The position numbers and the translations under genes were made by a program. From JBHIFE01 sp046760985 (GTDB lineage: Bacteria; Chloroflexota; Dehalococcoidia; Dehalococcoidales; RBG-16-60-22), in NCBI GenBank assembly GCA_046760985.1, contig JBHIFE010000035.1, positions 1 to 13,487 on the forward strand: a stretch of DNA of 13,487 nt. The letters are read 5' to 3'. Below are positions 5,285 through 12,084 of the stretch, in pieces. A model generated the notes under the pieces. It did no database searches. It saw nothing but the letters and a program-made list of their open reading frames with translations, and was not told the DNA's origin. Numbering within the stretch: position 1 is the stretch's first letter; each line of letters opens with the position of its first letter.

Positions 5285-5827
5285 TTATCTTAATTTGGAG
5301 ATAATCTTTCTTACTTCCTTCCTCAGGTTCTCCAGCGAAGATTCGTTTATAACAGTAAAATCAGCGATGGCAATCGGTCCGCCCTTGTTAGTATTCTCTA
5401 TTTCTGCCCAGTCACGACTAATAGCTTCTTCTGGTGTTAGTTGGCGGTTTATTCTACTGGTCAGTCGAGCATACCTTGTTCTTGGCGATGACCAGACAGC
5501 GACTACATAAAAATTTTCCCCGTAATAGTTTTTCAGAAAGGTGTATTCCTCCCAGGAGTAAAGCCCGTCAATTACTATGTCTGAATGTTTCCCGGCAGAA
5601 TCAATCCGGGGTAGATTAAGCTGGGCATAAGCTGACATTCCATATTCTTGCCTGAGCAGTTCTCTAATATGGCGTTCATTTTTTTCGTTCAGCTCTAAGC
5701 CCCTCTTCTTTATTTCCTCATCGGTCACGTCACCGAATCTTATTCTGGTGAAGCCATTCTCCTCAAATACCTGGGCAACTTCCGTTTTGCCAGAGCCGGG
5801 CATGCCCACAATTGAGACTACTTTCAT
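5285..5827 (-). CDS. UPF0200-like P-loop nucleoside/nucleotide kinase
   Basis: A 180-residue P-loop protein. The Walker A motif GMPGSGKT covers residues 8-15, followed by FTRIRFGDVTDEEIKKRGLELNEKN, which closely recalls archaeal UPF0200 proteins (GMPGSGKS...GDVVRYE..KRGLELNPEN). A DIVIDGLYSWEEYTFLK segment at 83-99 is the second conserved strand, and the basic RLTSRINRQLTPEE stretch (121-134) looks like a lid region. These proteins are related to dephospho-CoA and adenylate kinases; no substrate is established to my knowledge. It is too divergent from CoaE to call it that. A good promoter (5851-5879) and an AAAGGGA site precede the ATG at 5827. The dCMP deaminase follows after 75 bases, which hints at nucleotide metabolism, but that is only context. 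Confidence 0.85.
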   Translation of the reverse strand: MKVVSIVGMPGSGKTEVAQVFEENGFTRIRFGDVTDEEIKKRGLELNEKNERHIRELLRQEYGMSAYAQLNLPRIDSAGKHSDIVIDGLYSWEEYTFLKNYYGENFYVVAVWSSPRTRYARLTSRINRQLTPEEAISRDWAEIENTNKGGPIAIADFTVINESSLENLRKEVRKIISKLR

Positions 5828-5850
5828 AATTTATCCCTTTTATGGAGTCT

Positions 5851-5879
5851 ATTATACGAAGATGTCAGATAAATAACAA
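5851..5879 (-). promoter_or_regulatory. Promoter of the UPF0200-like kinase
   Basis: On the minus strand TTGTTA (5874-5879) is followed after 17 bases by a perfect TATAAT (5851-5856). Transcription should start near 5844, leaving a short leader with an AAAGGGA ribosome site ahead of the ATG at 5827, unlike the leaderless genes in the window. Confidence 0.7.
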
Positions 5880-5935
5880 ATGGGGGAATCGTTTATTAAC
5901 TTTGCATTTTGGCGGGGATGGTGTAAGCTTAACTG

Positions 5936-6838
5936 ATGAACTGGGCTAGTGTGGCGATACTGTCTACCGCCACCTTTGCGGTGGTCAACACACTTGACAG
6001 TCATCTTCTCTCTAAACGGATGCCGGGACTACGGGCATTTCTGCTGCCAGTGGGTATTTTTCACTTCGCTTATGCTTTGTTATCGTTTTATCTAATTCCC
6101 TTGCCTGAAGGCGTCAGTGTATTGCCAATACTAGTAGCAGTAGCTTCAGGCATATTCCGCACTGCTGCTATCACCCTTATACTTTATAATCTTAGAAGGG
6201 AGGAGGTATCACGGGTTATTCCGGTGGTCTATACCTATCCCATTTTCGTGGCGATTATTGCTGTGCCGTTACTTGGGGAAACCCTGACTTACTTGCACTG
6301 GCTGGCAATAATTATTGTGGTAGCCGGGGCAGTAATGATATCGATTAGACAGGGTTCCACCGGCACTACCATCTGGCTGGGCAAGCCACTCATACTTCTT
6401 TTTGGTTCCAGTCTGCTTCTCGCCTTGGCTGATATAACCAGCAAGTATGCCCTGACCTACATCTCATTCTGGAACATGTTTTCTCTCACCGCATTTTGCA
6501 TATCGGGTATCTTCTTGCTGGTCTCAGTGCGCCCCCATATTCTCAGTCAGCTGGGTAACCTAAAACAAAAGAGCTCAACTATAGTCTTGATCATTCTTGA
6601 TGAGATATTTGCCCCAACGGGCTCAGTGTTACTATTCTGGGCACTGGAAAGAGGGCTTGTCTCACTGGTCTCAACTATTGCCAGTAGCCGTCCTATATTC
6701 GTGGTTGTATTCGCCCTCATTTTGAGTCGTGTCTTGCCTGGGTTCTTGGAATGGCAACCGGGTAAAGGGATGCTAGTCTTGCGATTTGTGGCTACTGCCA
6801 TGATTGTTGGCGGTGTCGCCATTATCTACCTAACCTGA
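5936..6838 (+). CDS. EamA-family (DMT) membrane transporter
   Basis: A 300-residue, very hydrophobic protein with about ten predicted membrane spans in two repeats, the layout of EamA/drug-metabolite transporters. Characteristic stretches are the first span (VAILSTATFAVVNTLDSHLL), RREEVSRVIPVVYTYPIFVAIIAVPLLGETLTYLHWLAIIIVVAGAVMIS at the end of repeat 1, and LVSTIASSRPIFVVVFALILSR in repeat 2. Family members move metabolites, amino acids or drugs across the inner membrane; the substrate cannot be read here. The ATG at 5936 lacks a clear ribosome site. A weak TGTAAGCT box ends 7 bases before it, so this may be another leaderless start, with less support than the others. The cca gene follows after 41 bases with its own -10 box. 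Confidence 0.85.
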   Translation: MNWASVAILSTATFAVVNTLDSHLLSKRMPGLRAFLLPVGIFHFAYALLSFYLIPLPEGVSVLPILVAVASGIFRTAAITLILYNLRREEVSRVIPVVYTYPIFVAIIAVPLLGETLTYLHWLAIIIVVAGAVMISIRQGSTGTTIWLGKPLILLFGSSLLLALADITSKYALTYISFWNMFSLTAFCISGIFLLVSVRPHILSQLGNLKQKSSTIVLIILDEIFAPTGSVLLFWALERGLVSLVSTIASSRPIFVVVFALILSRVLPGFLEWQPGKGMLVLRFVATAMIVGGVAIIYLT

Positions 6839-6858
6839 ATCAATAACTAAGGACGACC

Positions 6859-6869
6859 TGTGCTATAAT
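6859..6869 (+). promoter_or_regulatory. Extended -10 promoter of cca
   Basis: TATAAT (6864-6869) is preceded by TGC, giving TGCTATAAT. No -35 box is visible 16-18 bases upstream. The expected transcription start is 6876-6877, only three or four bases before the ATG at 6880, and there is no ribosome site between them. Confidence 0.65.
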
Positions 6870-6879
6870 TTGGACTACA

Positions 6880-8139
6880 ATGGCTGAGATTATTAACCTA
6901 GCCAGCAAAATGGAAAAGCAGTTGCCCGCCGAGCTGGTTAACATTATGCAGGTAGCCGGTGAGGTGGCTCAAAGGCGAGGGCAGAAGCTATACCTTGTCG
7001 GTGGGGTCATCCGCGATTTGCTTCTAGGGCGAACTAACTTTGACCTTGACCTGGTGGTGGAAGGTGATGCCGTAAATCTGGCACAGCAGCTAATAAGTGT
7101 AACGCAGGGGAAAATTATAACTCATCCCCGCTTTGGTACGGCTAAACTGCAATGGGATAAGTGGAGTGTTGACTTGGCTACTGCCCGCTCTGAGAGCTAT
7201 GCCAAGCCCGGGGCGCTGCCAACTGTGAAACCCGGCTCTATTAAGGACGACCTTTTTCGCCGTGATTTCACTATTAATACCATGGCTATTAAGCTTAATC
7301 CCAGCCGCTACGGCGAGCTCCTTGACCTTTACGGTGGCAGGAACGACCTTGAGCATAAGCTTATCCGGGTGCTGCACGAAAAGAGCTTTATTGATGATGC
7401 CACTCGTATCTGGCGTGGTTTGCGCTATGAGCAACGGCTAAACTTTCAGCTGGAGCCAGTTACATTAGAGCTGCTTAAACGAGACATAGCCTCGTTGGAC
7501 AGCATTAGTGGTGACCGAATACGGCACGAACTGGAGCTTATATTGAGGGAGGAATATCCGGAGAAAATCCTGCGCCGGGCTGAGGAGCTCGGGGTGTTAG
7601 CCAAACTGCACCCATTATTAAAGGGCAATGACTGGGTGGCGGGAAAATTCGAGCAGGTGCGGCAGCTAACCTCACCTGATTTGCCACCGGTTGGGCTTTA
7701 CTTGGCTCTGCTAACTTATCCTCTGAGTAGTAAGGAAAATGAACAGTTGATTTCCTACCTCAGATTACCCAAATCAGTTGCCCAAACACTGCGGGATGCT
7801 ATTGACATTAAAACCAAGCTTAAGGCGCTGGCTAATCCTGAACTCACCCTGAGTAGTATTTATTCTCTCCTTCATGGCTACTCCACGCCAGCAATTGTAG
7901 CTAATTCGCTAGCTACTGACTCCCCGGTGGCTCGCCAGCACATTGACTTATTTCTCCATAAGCTTCGTTATATTAAACCTGCACTTACTGGTGACGATTT
8001 GAAAGAGATGGGAGTAGCCCCCGGTCCCCGTATCAAAGAAATACTGAATCGCCTCCGCGAGGCTAGGCTGGATGGGAAGGTAACCTCCAAGCGTGGGGAG
8101 GAAAATTTGGTCAAAGGGTGGTTAGATAAAGCCCCCTAA
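6880..8139 (+). CDS. cca: CCA tRNA nucleotidyltransferase / poly(A) polymerase family
   Basis: A 419-residue class II nucleotidyltransferase. The head domain has YLVGGVIRDLLLGR (38-51), the catalytic pair D55 and D57 (NFDLDLVVEGDA), the third acidic strand around WSVDLATARSESY (95-107), and RRDFTINTMAI (127-137). The R.WRGLRYEQRLNFQ stretch (176-190) begins the RNA- and nucleotide-recognition domain. The C-terminal part is helical and ends SKRGEENLVKGWL; I see no HD hydrolase motif. The enzyme adds or repairs the 3' CCA of tRNAs in the cytoplasm, though the family also contains poly(A) polymerases and A-adding or CC-adding enzymes that cannot be separated by eye. It appears to be translated from a leaderless mRNA. 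Its stop overlaps the rubrerythrin stop on the opposite strand by four bases. Confidence 0.93.
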   Translation: MAEIINLASKMEKQLPAELVNIMQVAGEVAQRRGQKLYLVGGVIRDLLLGRTNFDLDLVVEGDAVNLAQQLISVTQGKIITHPRFGTAKLQWDKWSVDLATARSESYAKPGALPTVKPGSIKDDLFRRDFTINTMAIKLNPSRYGELLDLYGGRNDLEHKLIRVLHEKSFIDDATRIWRGLRYEQRLNFQLEPVTLELLKRDIASLDSISGDRIRHELELILREEYPEKILRRAEELGVLAKLHPLLKGNDWVAGKFEQVRQLTSPDLPPVGLYLALLTYPLSSKENEQLISYLRLPKSVAQTLRDAIDIKTKLKALANPELTLSSIYSLLHGYSTPAIVANSLATDSPVARQHIDLFLHKLRYIKPALTGDDLKEMGVAPGPRIKEILNRLREARLDGKVTSKRGEENLVKGWLDKAP

Positions 8140-8639
8140 TCTATACGCTTGAATCTAGTTCGGGGGGCGCGGCAGATGGGGCATTCATTTGGAGCTTCCC
8201 CAGCGACAGTATAACCACAGACCTGGCAGATAAAGTAAGGTTCTTCTTTTAGTTGTTTTCCTGTCTCAAGAGCTTTAAGGGCGTTTTGATAGAGTTCATG
8301 GTGGATCTTCTCCACCTCGTTAGCCCAGGTAAAACCACTTTCAGCTGCTTTATTATTTTCTGCTTTAGCCTGCTCAATAAAGCCGGGATACATCTTGGTG
8401 AATTCGTAGTGCTCCCCGCTGATAGCCACTTCTAGATTATCCTTGGTTGACTTTATGCCACCTGTAGTCCTGAGGTGATTGTAGGCATGAACCGTTTCCG
8501 CTTCAGCTGCGGCACGAAATAGTCTGGCTATTTGGGGATGACCCTCTTTATCCGCCTTATCAGCAAAGAACAGGTAGCGACGATTGGCTTGGCTTTCTCC
8601 AGCAAAAGCAGCCTGCAGATTCTGTTGTGTATCGCCCAT
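8136..8639 (-). CDS. rbr: Rubrerythrin
   Basis: A 167-residue rubrerythrin. The N-terminal ferritin-like four-helix domain has the expected ligands around E15 (AFAGESQANRRY), E46/E48 and H51 (AAEAETVHAYNHL), E94, and E110/H113 (EVEKIHHELY). The C-terminal rubredoxin-like domain binds one iron through C138, C141, C153 and C156 (FICQVCGYTVAGEAPNECPIC). Such proteins reduce hydrogen peroxide with NADH-linked electrons in anaerobes, which fits an anaerobic host. A GGGGGA lies just before the ATG. It starts 21 bases after ispE ends on the same strand, so it is likely the last gene of the SRP RNA-rsmA-ispE unit. Its stop overlaps the end of cca, and the two genes converge. Confidence 0.96.
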   Translation of the reverse strand: MGDTQQNLQAAFAGESQANRRYLFFADKADKEGHPQIARLFRAAAEAETVHAYNHLRTTGGIKSTKDNLEVAISGEHYEFTKMYPGFIEQAKAENNKAAESGFTWANEVEKIHHELYQNALKALETGKQLKEEPYFICQVCGYTVAGEAPNECPICRAPRTRFKRID

Positions 8640-8660
8640 TTAATTCCCCCTTTTACCAAA

Positions 8661-9545
8661 TTACCGATTAATTATAAGGTGCTTCATTCTATTTCGTCTA
8701 TGATAGCTAAAAGTATCAGTCAGATACGTTTCCAGTCCTTGCTGGTGGCAACGATTATATAGCTCCTCAGCCGGGGTCTTCTCCTTTACCAGGGTGAATA
8801 GAGTCGGTCCCGATCCGGCTAGCTGGATATTCTCGGCACCAGCCTTAACCAGATGCTCCCGATACACCTTTAGCTCTGGGAACTGGGTAAAGGCTACATT
8901 CTCAAAGGTATTAAATAAAGGGGAAGGTTCTCTCCCTTCCCTGAGTGCTGCTACCAGTCTCTCCGTAATCTGACCATCAGTGTAATGACTGGCTTTAAGA
9001 CTGGCATAGAGTTGTTTTGTCTTTCCTGGCACCCTGGGCACATTGGGCACCACCAGGATAACCCACCTACGGGATAGTGGAGGTAATGGGGTTACCCTCT
9101 CCCCCCTTCCCTCAACCAGAGCCGTGGCACCGTAAAGAAAGAAAGCTACATCCGAGCCCAACTGAGTAGCTAACTCAAGCAGCTTACCTTGTGGTAAGTC
9201 TAATGCCCAGAGCTTATTTAGTCCTCGCAAGGTGGCGACAGCATCACTGCTATCGCCACCCAACCCCGACATCAGGGGAATACGCTTGCTGACTTCTATA
9301 GTTACCCCTTTAGAACAACTGGTAGTTTCCTGAAGTAAACTGACTGCCTTGGATACCAGACTCTTTTCTGCAGCCCAATCTAGAGCATCGGATTTAAAGG
9401 TGACCTTCTGGCTTAACTGGAAGCGGAGGTGGTCACACAGATTTATGGTCTGGATAACACTGCGGATTTCATGATAGCCATCGGGGCGTTTGGCTAAAAC
9501 CTCAAGGGTTAAATTTAACTTAGCTGGTGCCAGAACCGTAAGCAT
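8661..9545 (-). CDS. ispE: 4-diphosphocytidyl-2-C-methyl-D-erythritol kinase
   Basis: A 294-residue GHMP kinase of the non-mevalonate (MEP) isoprenoid pathway; it phosphorylates CDP-methylerythritol with ATP. Visible signatures are APAKLNLTLEVLAKRPDGYHEI at the N-terminus (with Lys9), the ATP-binding IPLMSGLGGDSSDA (89-102), the LGSDVAFFLYGATALVEGRGE stretch, and the C-terminal AGSGPTLFTLV. The start is the ATG at 9545, giving MLTVLAPAKLNL; the frame is open further upstream, but those extra residues lie inside rsmA and are not typical. The start is one base after the rsmA stop, so translation is probably coupled; only a weak GAAAGAAGAG precedes it. Rubrerythrin follows after 21 bases. All key motifs are present. 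Confidence 0.96.
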   Translation of the reverse strand: MLTVLAPAKLNLTLEVLAKRPDGYHEIRSVIQTINLCDHLRFQLSQKVTFKSDALDWAAEKSLVSKAVSLLQETTSCSKGVTIEVSKRIPLMSGLGGDSSDAVATLRGLNKLWALDLPQGKLLELATQLGSDVAFFLYGATALVEGRGERVTPLPPLSRRWVILVVPNVPRVPGKTKQLYASLKASHYTDGQITERLVAALREGREPSPLFNTFENVAFTQFPELKVYREHLVKAGAENIQLAGSGPTLFTLVKEKTPAEELYNRCHQQGLETYLTDTFSYHRRNRMKHLIINR

Positions 9546-9546
9546 G

Positions 9547-10422
9547 TTATTTCTCTTCTTTCTTGTCTCGGGCAAATTCCTGCCACAGTCGTGCCCACTC
9601 CTCAAGGGTCAAAGTTTCCGCCCGCCGTTGCGGCACTATATTTGCCCTCTCTAATAAGGCTAAGACTTCAATCTTAGGCAGTCGCAGACCTTGAGCTAAA
9701 GAATTGACTATCTGCTTGCGGGAGGCGGTAAAACCAGCCCTTACCAGCTCAAAAAAGCCCTTTTCATCCGATACTGCCACTGGTGGCTGTGAGTAGAGGT
9801 CTATCCGCAGTAGGGCTGAGTCAACCTCTGGTGCTGGATAGAAAGACCGAGCTGGCACGTAGCTGACAATTTTTGGTTTCCCGTAAAGCTGCACACTGAT
9901 ACTCAGCACACTTCGCTGACCGGGCTCAGCGACGATAGCTTCAGCCACCTCCTTTTGCACCATGACTATCATCATTTCTGGCTTGACCGAAGCCTCAAGA
10001 AAATGGCGCAGGACGGGAGAGGTAATATAGTAGGGAAGGTTAGCTACTACCTTGTAGGGACCGACTGCTGGGGTGAGTTTCGTTTTTTGCTCTCGTAATA
10101 AAGTTGCTGGGTCAAGGTGGAGTATATCCTCGTTGATGATGGTAACATTATCAAAAGAAGCCAGCGTCTTCTTCAAGACGGCAGCCAGTTTGCTATCCAG
10201 TTCAACAGCAATAACCCAGCCGGCTTGCCTGGCTAGTTCTTTGGTCAGAATACCCAGCCCGGGTCCTATTTCCAGGATAATATCAGCCGGGGTAAGCTCT
10301 GCGGCTGAAGTAATAAGGTGTAGCACCTCCCCATCAATAAGGAAGTGCTGCCCCAGTCTCTTTCTCGCTTTAAGGTCAAAATAGCGTAGCATCCTCCGGG
10401 TTTGAGTCAGAAGTGACTCCAT
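9547..10422 (-). CDS. rsmA: 16S rRNA dimethyladenosine transferase RsmA (KsgA)
   Basis: A 291-residue SAM-dependent methyltransferase that dimethylates the two adjacent adenines near the 3' end of 16S rRNA during 30S assembly. Signatures are KARKRLGQHFLID (18-30), the SAM loop EIGPGLG (51-57), VAVELDSKLA-like IAVELDSKLA (71-80), the catalytic NLPYY segment (VVANLPYYIT), and the RSFYPAPEVDSALLRI stretch. The C-terminal helical domain ends with LTLEEWARLWQEF. I chose the ATG at 10422 because it gives a normal family length; the frame is open to 10542, but those residues are unlike the family and overlap the upstream gene. A nearer ATG at 10392 would lose ten residues. The ribosome site is unclear, so the exact start is uncertain. 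ispE follows after one base. Confidence 0.94.
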   Translation of the reverse strand: MESLLTQTRRMLRYFDLKARKRLGQHFLIDGEVLHLITSAAELTPADIILEIGPGLGILTKELARQAGWVIAVELDSKLAAVLKKTLASFDNVTIINEDILHLDPATLLREQKTKLTPAVGPYKVVANLPYYITSPVLRHFLEASVKPEMMIVMVQKEVAEAIVAEPGQRSVLSISVQLYGKPKIVSYVPARSFYPAPEVDSALLRIDLYSQPPVAVSDEKGFFELVRAGFTASRKQIVNSLAQGLRLPKIEVLALLERANIVPQRRAETLTLEEWARLWQEFARDKKEEK

Positions 10423-10463
10423 TTCCGAGTGATGCTTTCTAGAGGCTACTTTCTCGGTCACCT

Positions 10464-10820
10464 TTATTCCCTCTTCACCCTCTCCAAACATAGTTTTGGT
10501 AGCTTTACCGGGAGTAAGATAATCTTCTCGGTGTTTTTGCAATATATTTCTTCATGGTGCGGGTCTAAAGAAACGTCAACCCTTTTCCCTTCCACTTCGA
10601 CATACATGTGTGGTTGTATCGTTGGAAATCCTTTGAGCATTTTCCATCGGGCTATAGACCAGCAAACAACCAAGCGAGCCTCTTTGACTAACTCCCGTGC
10701 ATTTTTGGCAATTTTGACTGATTTATGAATGCAATTATTGCTTATAAGGGAGTAAGGCTCCCGATAAACCTCCTCGATAAACCGCTTCATTTCTATATCT
10801 GGCAAATCAGGGATTACCAT
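10464..10820 (-). CDS. Short transglutaminase/papain-like protein, unknown function
   Basis: A 118-residue protein I cannot assign to a named family. Three spaced residues look like a thiol-protease or transglutaminase triad: C30 (in SLISNNCIHKS), H71 (in QPHMYVEVEGKRVDV) and D82. The PHMYVEVEGK-D pattern is much like the HAWVEV...D strand pair of transglutaminase-like proteins, and NNC followed by helices (SVKIAKNARELVKEARLVV) fits the cysteine helix. The domain would be a minimal version, missing the usual longer core. The ATG at 10820 has only a weak AAGCTGAG upstream; ATG at 10790 is an alternative. It begins 41 bases after the mature end of SRP RNA and ends 41 bases before rsmA, so it may be read from the SRP promoter. 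The gene is real by reading-frame quality and placement; activity is a guess. Confidence 0.6.
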   Translation of the reverse strand: MVIPDLPDIEMKRFIEEVYREPYSLISNNCIHKSVKIAKNARELVKEARLVVCWSIARWKMLKGFPTIQPHMYVEVEGKRVDVSLDPHHEEIYCKNTEKIILLPVKLPKLCLERVKRE

Positions 10821-10860
10821 ACTCAGCTTGTTCTAAACATGCCCTTCTCAGAAAACTCGG

Positions 10861-11131
10861 GAGGTCGTGCACCTGCCCTTGACTCTGCCCAATAGCTTGC
10901 TTAAGCCAGCCAGCTCCAACCAGGTAACCCTACGGCACCCAGAAACTACTATTTACCGCTGCTTCCTCTCAGACCTGACGGGATTCATAGCCTTCCGCTG
11001 CATAGGACCCAGCCTTCAACACTACTTAGTCTAAGTAGTCCTACCAGACAAGAGCCTCAAACAGGAATTCAACCCTGCTGTAGCGGGTTGCAGGTTCAGG
11101 GCACCGCTAGCTCCCCGTCTAGCACGACCTC
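10861..11131 (-). ncRNA. ffs: Signal recognition particle RNA, long bacterial form
   Basis: The minus strand matches the long (Bacillus-type) SRP RNA from memory over its whole length. The SRP54-binding tip, with GTCAGGT followed by GGAAGCAGC, lies at about 10955-10980. The Alu domain lies at the 5' end, with GCTAGACGGGG, TAGCGGTGCCCTG and CAGGGTTGAA at about 11070-11125. The distal GGGTGCCGTAGGGTTGCCTGG-like strand is at about 10920-10942. The ends, GAGGTCGTGC (11122-11131) and GCACGACCTC (10861-10870), form a perfect 10-bp closing helix, giving 271 nt, the length I recall for the B. subtilis RNA. It forms the scaffold with Ffh for targeting membrane and secreted proteins. A strong promoter lies directly upstream. 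The mature ends are inferred from the closing helix; I see no convincing intrinsic terminator. Confidence 0.95.
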
Positions 11132-11137
11132 AGAAAA

Positions 11138-11166
11138 ATCCTAATCCGTATCTGCCACTTTGTCAA
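11138..11166 (-). promoter_or_regulatory. Promoter of SRP RNA
   Basis: On the minus strand a perfect TTGACA (11161-11166) is separated by 17 bases from TAGGAT (11138-11143). Transcription should start 7 bases on, at 11131, exactly the first base of the 10-bp closing helix of SRP RNA. The agreement supports both calls. Confidence 0.8.
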
Positions 11167-11212
11167 GCTGGGGAACGGGTATTGTTTATCGCTCTCACGG
11201 GGTTAAAGGACT

Positions 11213-11278
11213 AATTTTTTGACGGGAAACAATTCAAAGCTAATTAGCTAGGAATTGTTTTTCTAGTTATGTAAAGGA
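11213..11278 (+). repeat. Dispersed palindromic repeat, copy 2
   Basis: GGAAACAATTC (11225-11235) and GAATTGTTT (11252-11260) flank a 16-base spacer, the same spacing as copy 1 at 5221-5284. Spacer bases agree at 10 of 16 positions and the outer AATTTTTT and GTTATGTAAAGGA flanks are shared. This copy lies on the plus strand between the diverging SRP RNA promoter and the end of the phosphoesterase gene, ahead of no clear gene. Confidence 0.75.
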
Positions 11279-11290
11279 GAAGGGTTTATG

Positions 11291-11327
11291 AATAGAAGAG
11301 GGGCTAGCGCCCCCTCTTAAACACCCT
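11291..11327. repeat. Half copy of the G/C hairpin repeat after the phosphoesterase
   Basis: AGAGGGGC and GCCCCCTCT form a stem-1 hairpin with one bulged G, followed on the plus strand by TTAAACACCC as in copy A. Stem 2 is missing. It lies just past the phosphoesterase stop, where it could help end transcription, although the following minus-strand bases are only modestly T-rich. Confidence 0.55.
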
Positions 11328-11333
11328 CAATGG

Positions 11334-12065
11334 TTACATTCCGTAACTGAGGCGAACTATTAAGCGTATGGGCAATCCGTTCTGCATCATTCTGGTCTGG
11401 GTGGCATTAATGTCATAAGGAATGCGGTAGAGCTTGATTAACTTGTTTTCACTCTCGTAGATGGCGTAGCTGGCGCGGGGGTCGCCATCGCGGGGTTGAC
11501 CGACACCACCGGGATTGATGATTAATCGGCTCCTGCCCAGCGTCAGTCCACCATCGGGTGAGAGCGGGCTGAAGGAACAGGAACCATCTTCATCCCTGAA
11601 GACCAGAGGCACATGGGAATGACCGATGAGGCAATATGGCGACTGGAAAAAGGCAAAATTTTCCCGGGCGAGGCTGGTGGATAGAATATACTCCCAGATA
11701 GGTTGCCTGGGGCTGCCGTGGGCTAGAGTAAAACCATCTTTCTCCATAGTCAGGGGCAAATTCTGCAGATACTTTGTATCCTTTGGGGTCAGTTGGCGGG
11801 TAGTCCATTGTGCAGCGGCAGCGGCATCAGGATTAAAATTGGCGGTATCTATCTTGCCGATAGCTGCCCAATCGTGATTGCCGGCAATGCAGACATGCTT
11901 ATACTGTCGCAGAAGCTCAATACACTGATGAGGGTCGGGACCATAACCGACAATATCCCCGAGACACCAGATTTCCTCCACCCCTCCCCGCTGCCCGATG
12001 TCCGCCAGCACGGCTTCAAAAGCAGCCAGATTAGAATGAATATCAGCAATAATGGCGTAACGCAT
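11334..12065 (-). CDS. Calcineurin-like metallophosphoesterase (YfcE/MJ0936-like)
   Basis: A 243-residue metallophosphoesterase with the full set of metal ligands: D8 and H10 (IADIHSN), D37 (LGDIVGYGPDP), N63 and H64 (AGNHDW), H116 (AHGSPRQP), and H149 and H151 (IGHSHVP). A double-metal centre of this type cleaves phosphodiesters or phosphomonoesters; the GDIVGYGPDP and GNHDW forms are common in the diadenosine tetraphosphatase-like and DUF2436/YfcE-like branch, but the substrate is not determined. The start is the ATG at 12065. A TGTTATAGT extended -10 ends 7 bases before it and no ribosome site is seen, so the message is probably leaderless. The gene stands alone, flanked by two inverted half copies of the G/C hairpin repeat. 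No signal peptide; cytoplasmic. Confidence 0.92.
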   Translation of the reverse strand: MRYAIIADIHSNLAAFEAVLADIGQRGGVEEIWCLGDIVGYGPDPHQCIELLRQYKHVCIAGNHDWAAIGKIDTANFNPDAAAAAQWTTRQLTPKDTKYLQNLPLTMEKDGFTLAHGSPRQPIWEYILSTSLARENFAFFQSPYCLIGHSHVPLVFRDEDGSCSFSPLSPDGGLTLGRSRLIINPGGVGQPRDGDPRASYAIYESENKLIKLYRIPYDINATQTRMMQNGLPIRLIVRLSYGM

Positions 12066-12072
12066 CCATAAA

Positions 12073-12081
12073 ACTATAACA
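12073..12081 (-). promoter_or_regulatory. Extended -10 promoter of the phosphoesterase gene
   Basis: On the minus strand TATAGT (12073-12078) is preceded by TGT, giving TGTTATAGT, an extended -10. No good -35 box is seen at 16-18 bases. The expected start, near 12066, is one base before the ATG at 12065. Confidence 0.55.
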
Positions 12082-12084
12082 GCT

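Noticed and set aside
5285..5827. Dephospho-CoA kinase CoaE
   Set aside because: Has the P-loop but the GDV...KRGLELN segment fits UPF0200 better than CoaE.
7090..7628. Minus-strand frames inside cca
   Set aside because: Shadows of a well-supported gene on the other strand; composition is odd and no start signals are seen.
9546..9605. Extended N-terminus for IspE
   Set aside because: The extra 20 residues are the rsmA coding end in another frame; the ATG at 9545 gives the standard IspE start.
10423..10542. Extended N-terminus for RsmA
   Set aside because: The extra 40 residues overlap the upstream gene and are unlike the family; length is normal from 10422.
10861..11131. tmRNA or RNase P RNA
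   Set aside because: The GTCAGGT/GGAAGCAGC tip and Alu-domain motifs are those of SRP RNA; there is no tRNA-like end or resume frame.
11793..12071. Plus-strand frames over the phosphoesterase gene
   Set aside because: Antisense to a gene with all metal-binding motifs; no supporting start signal.
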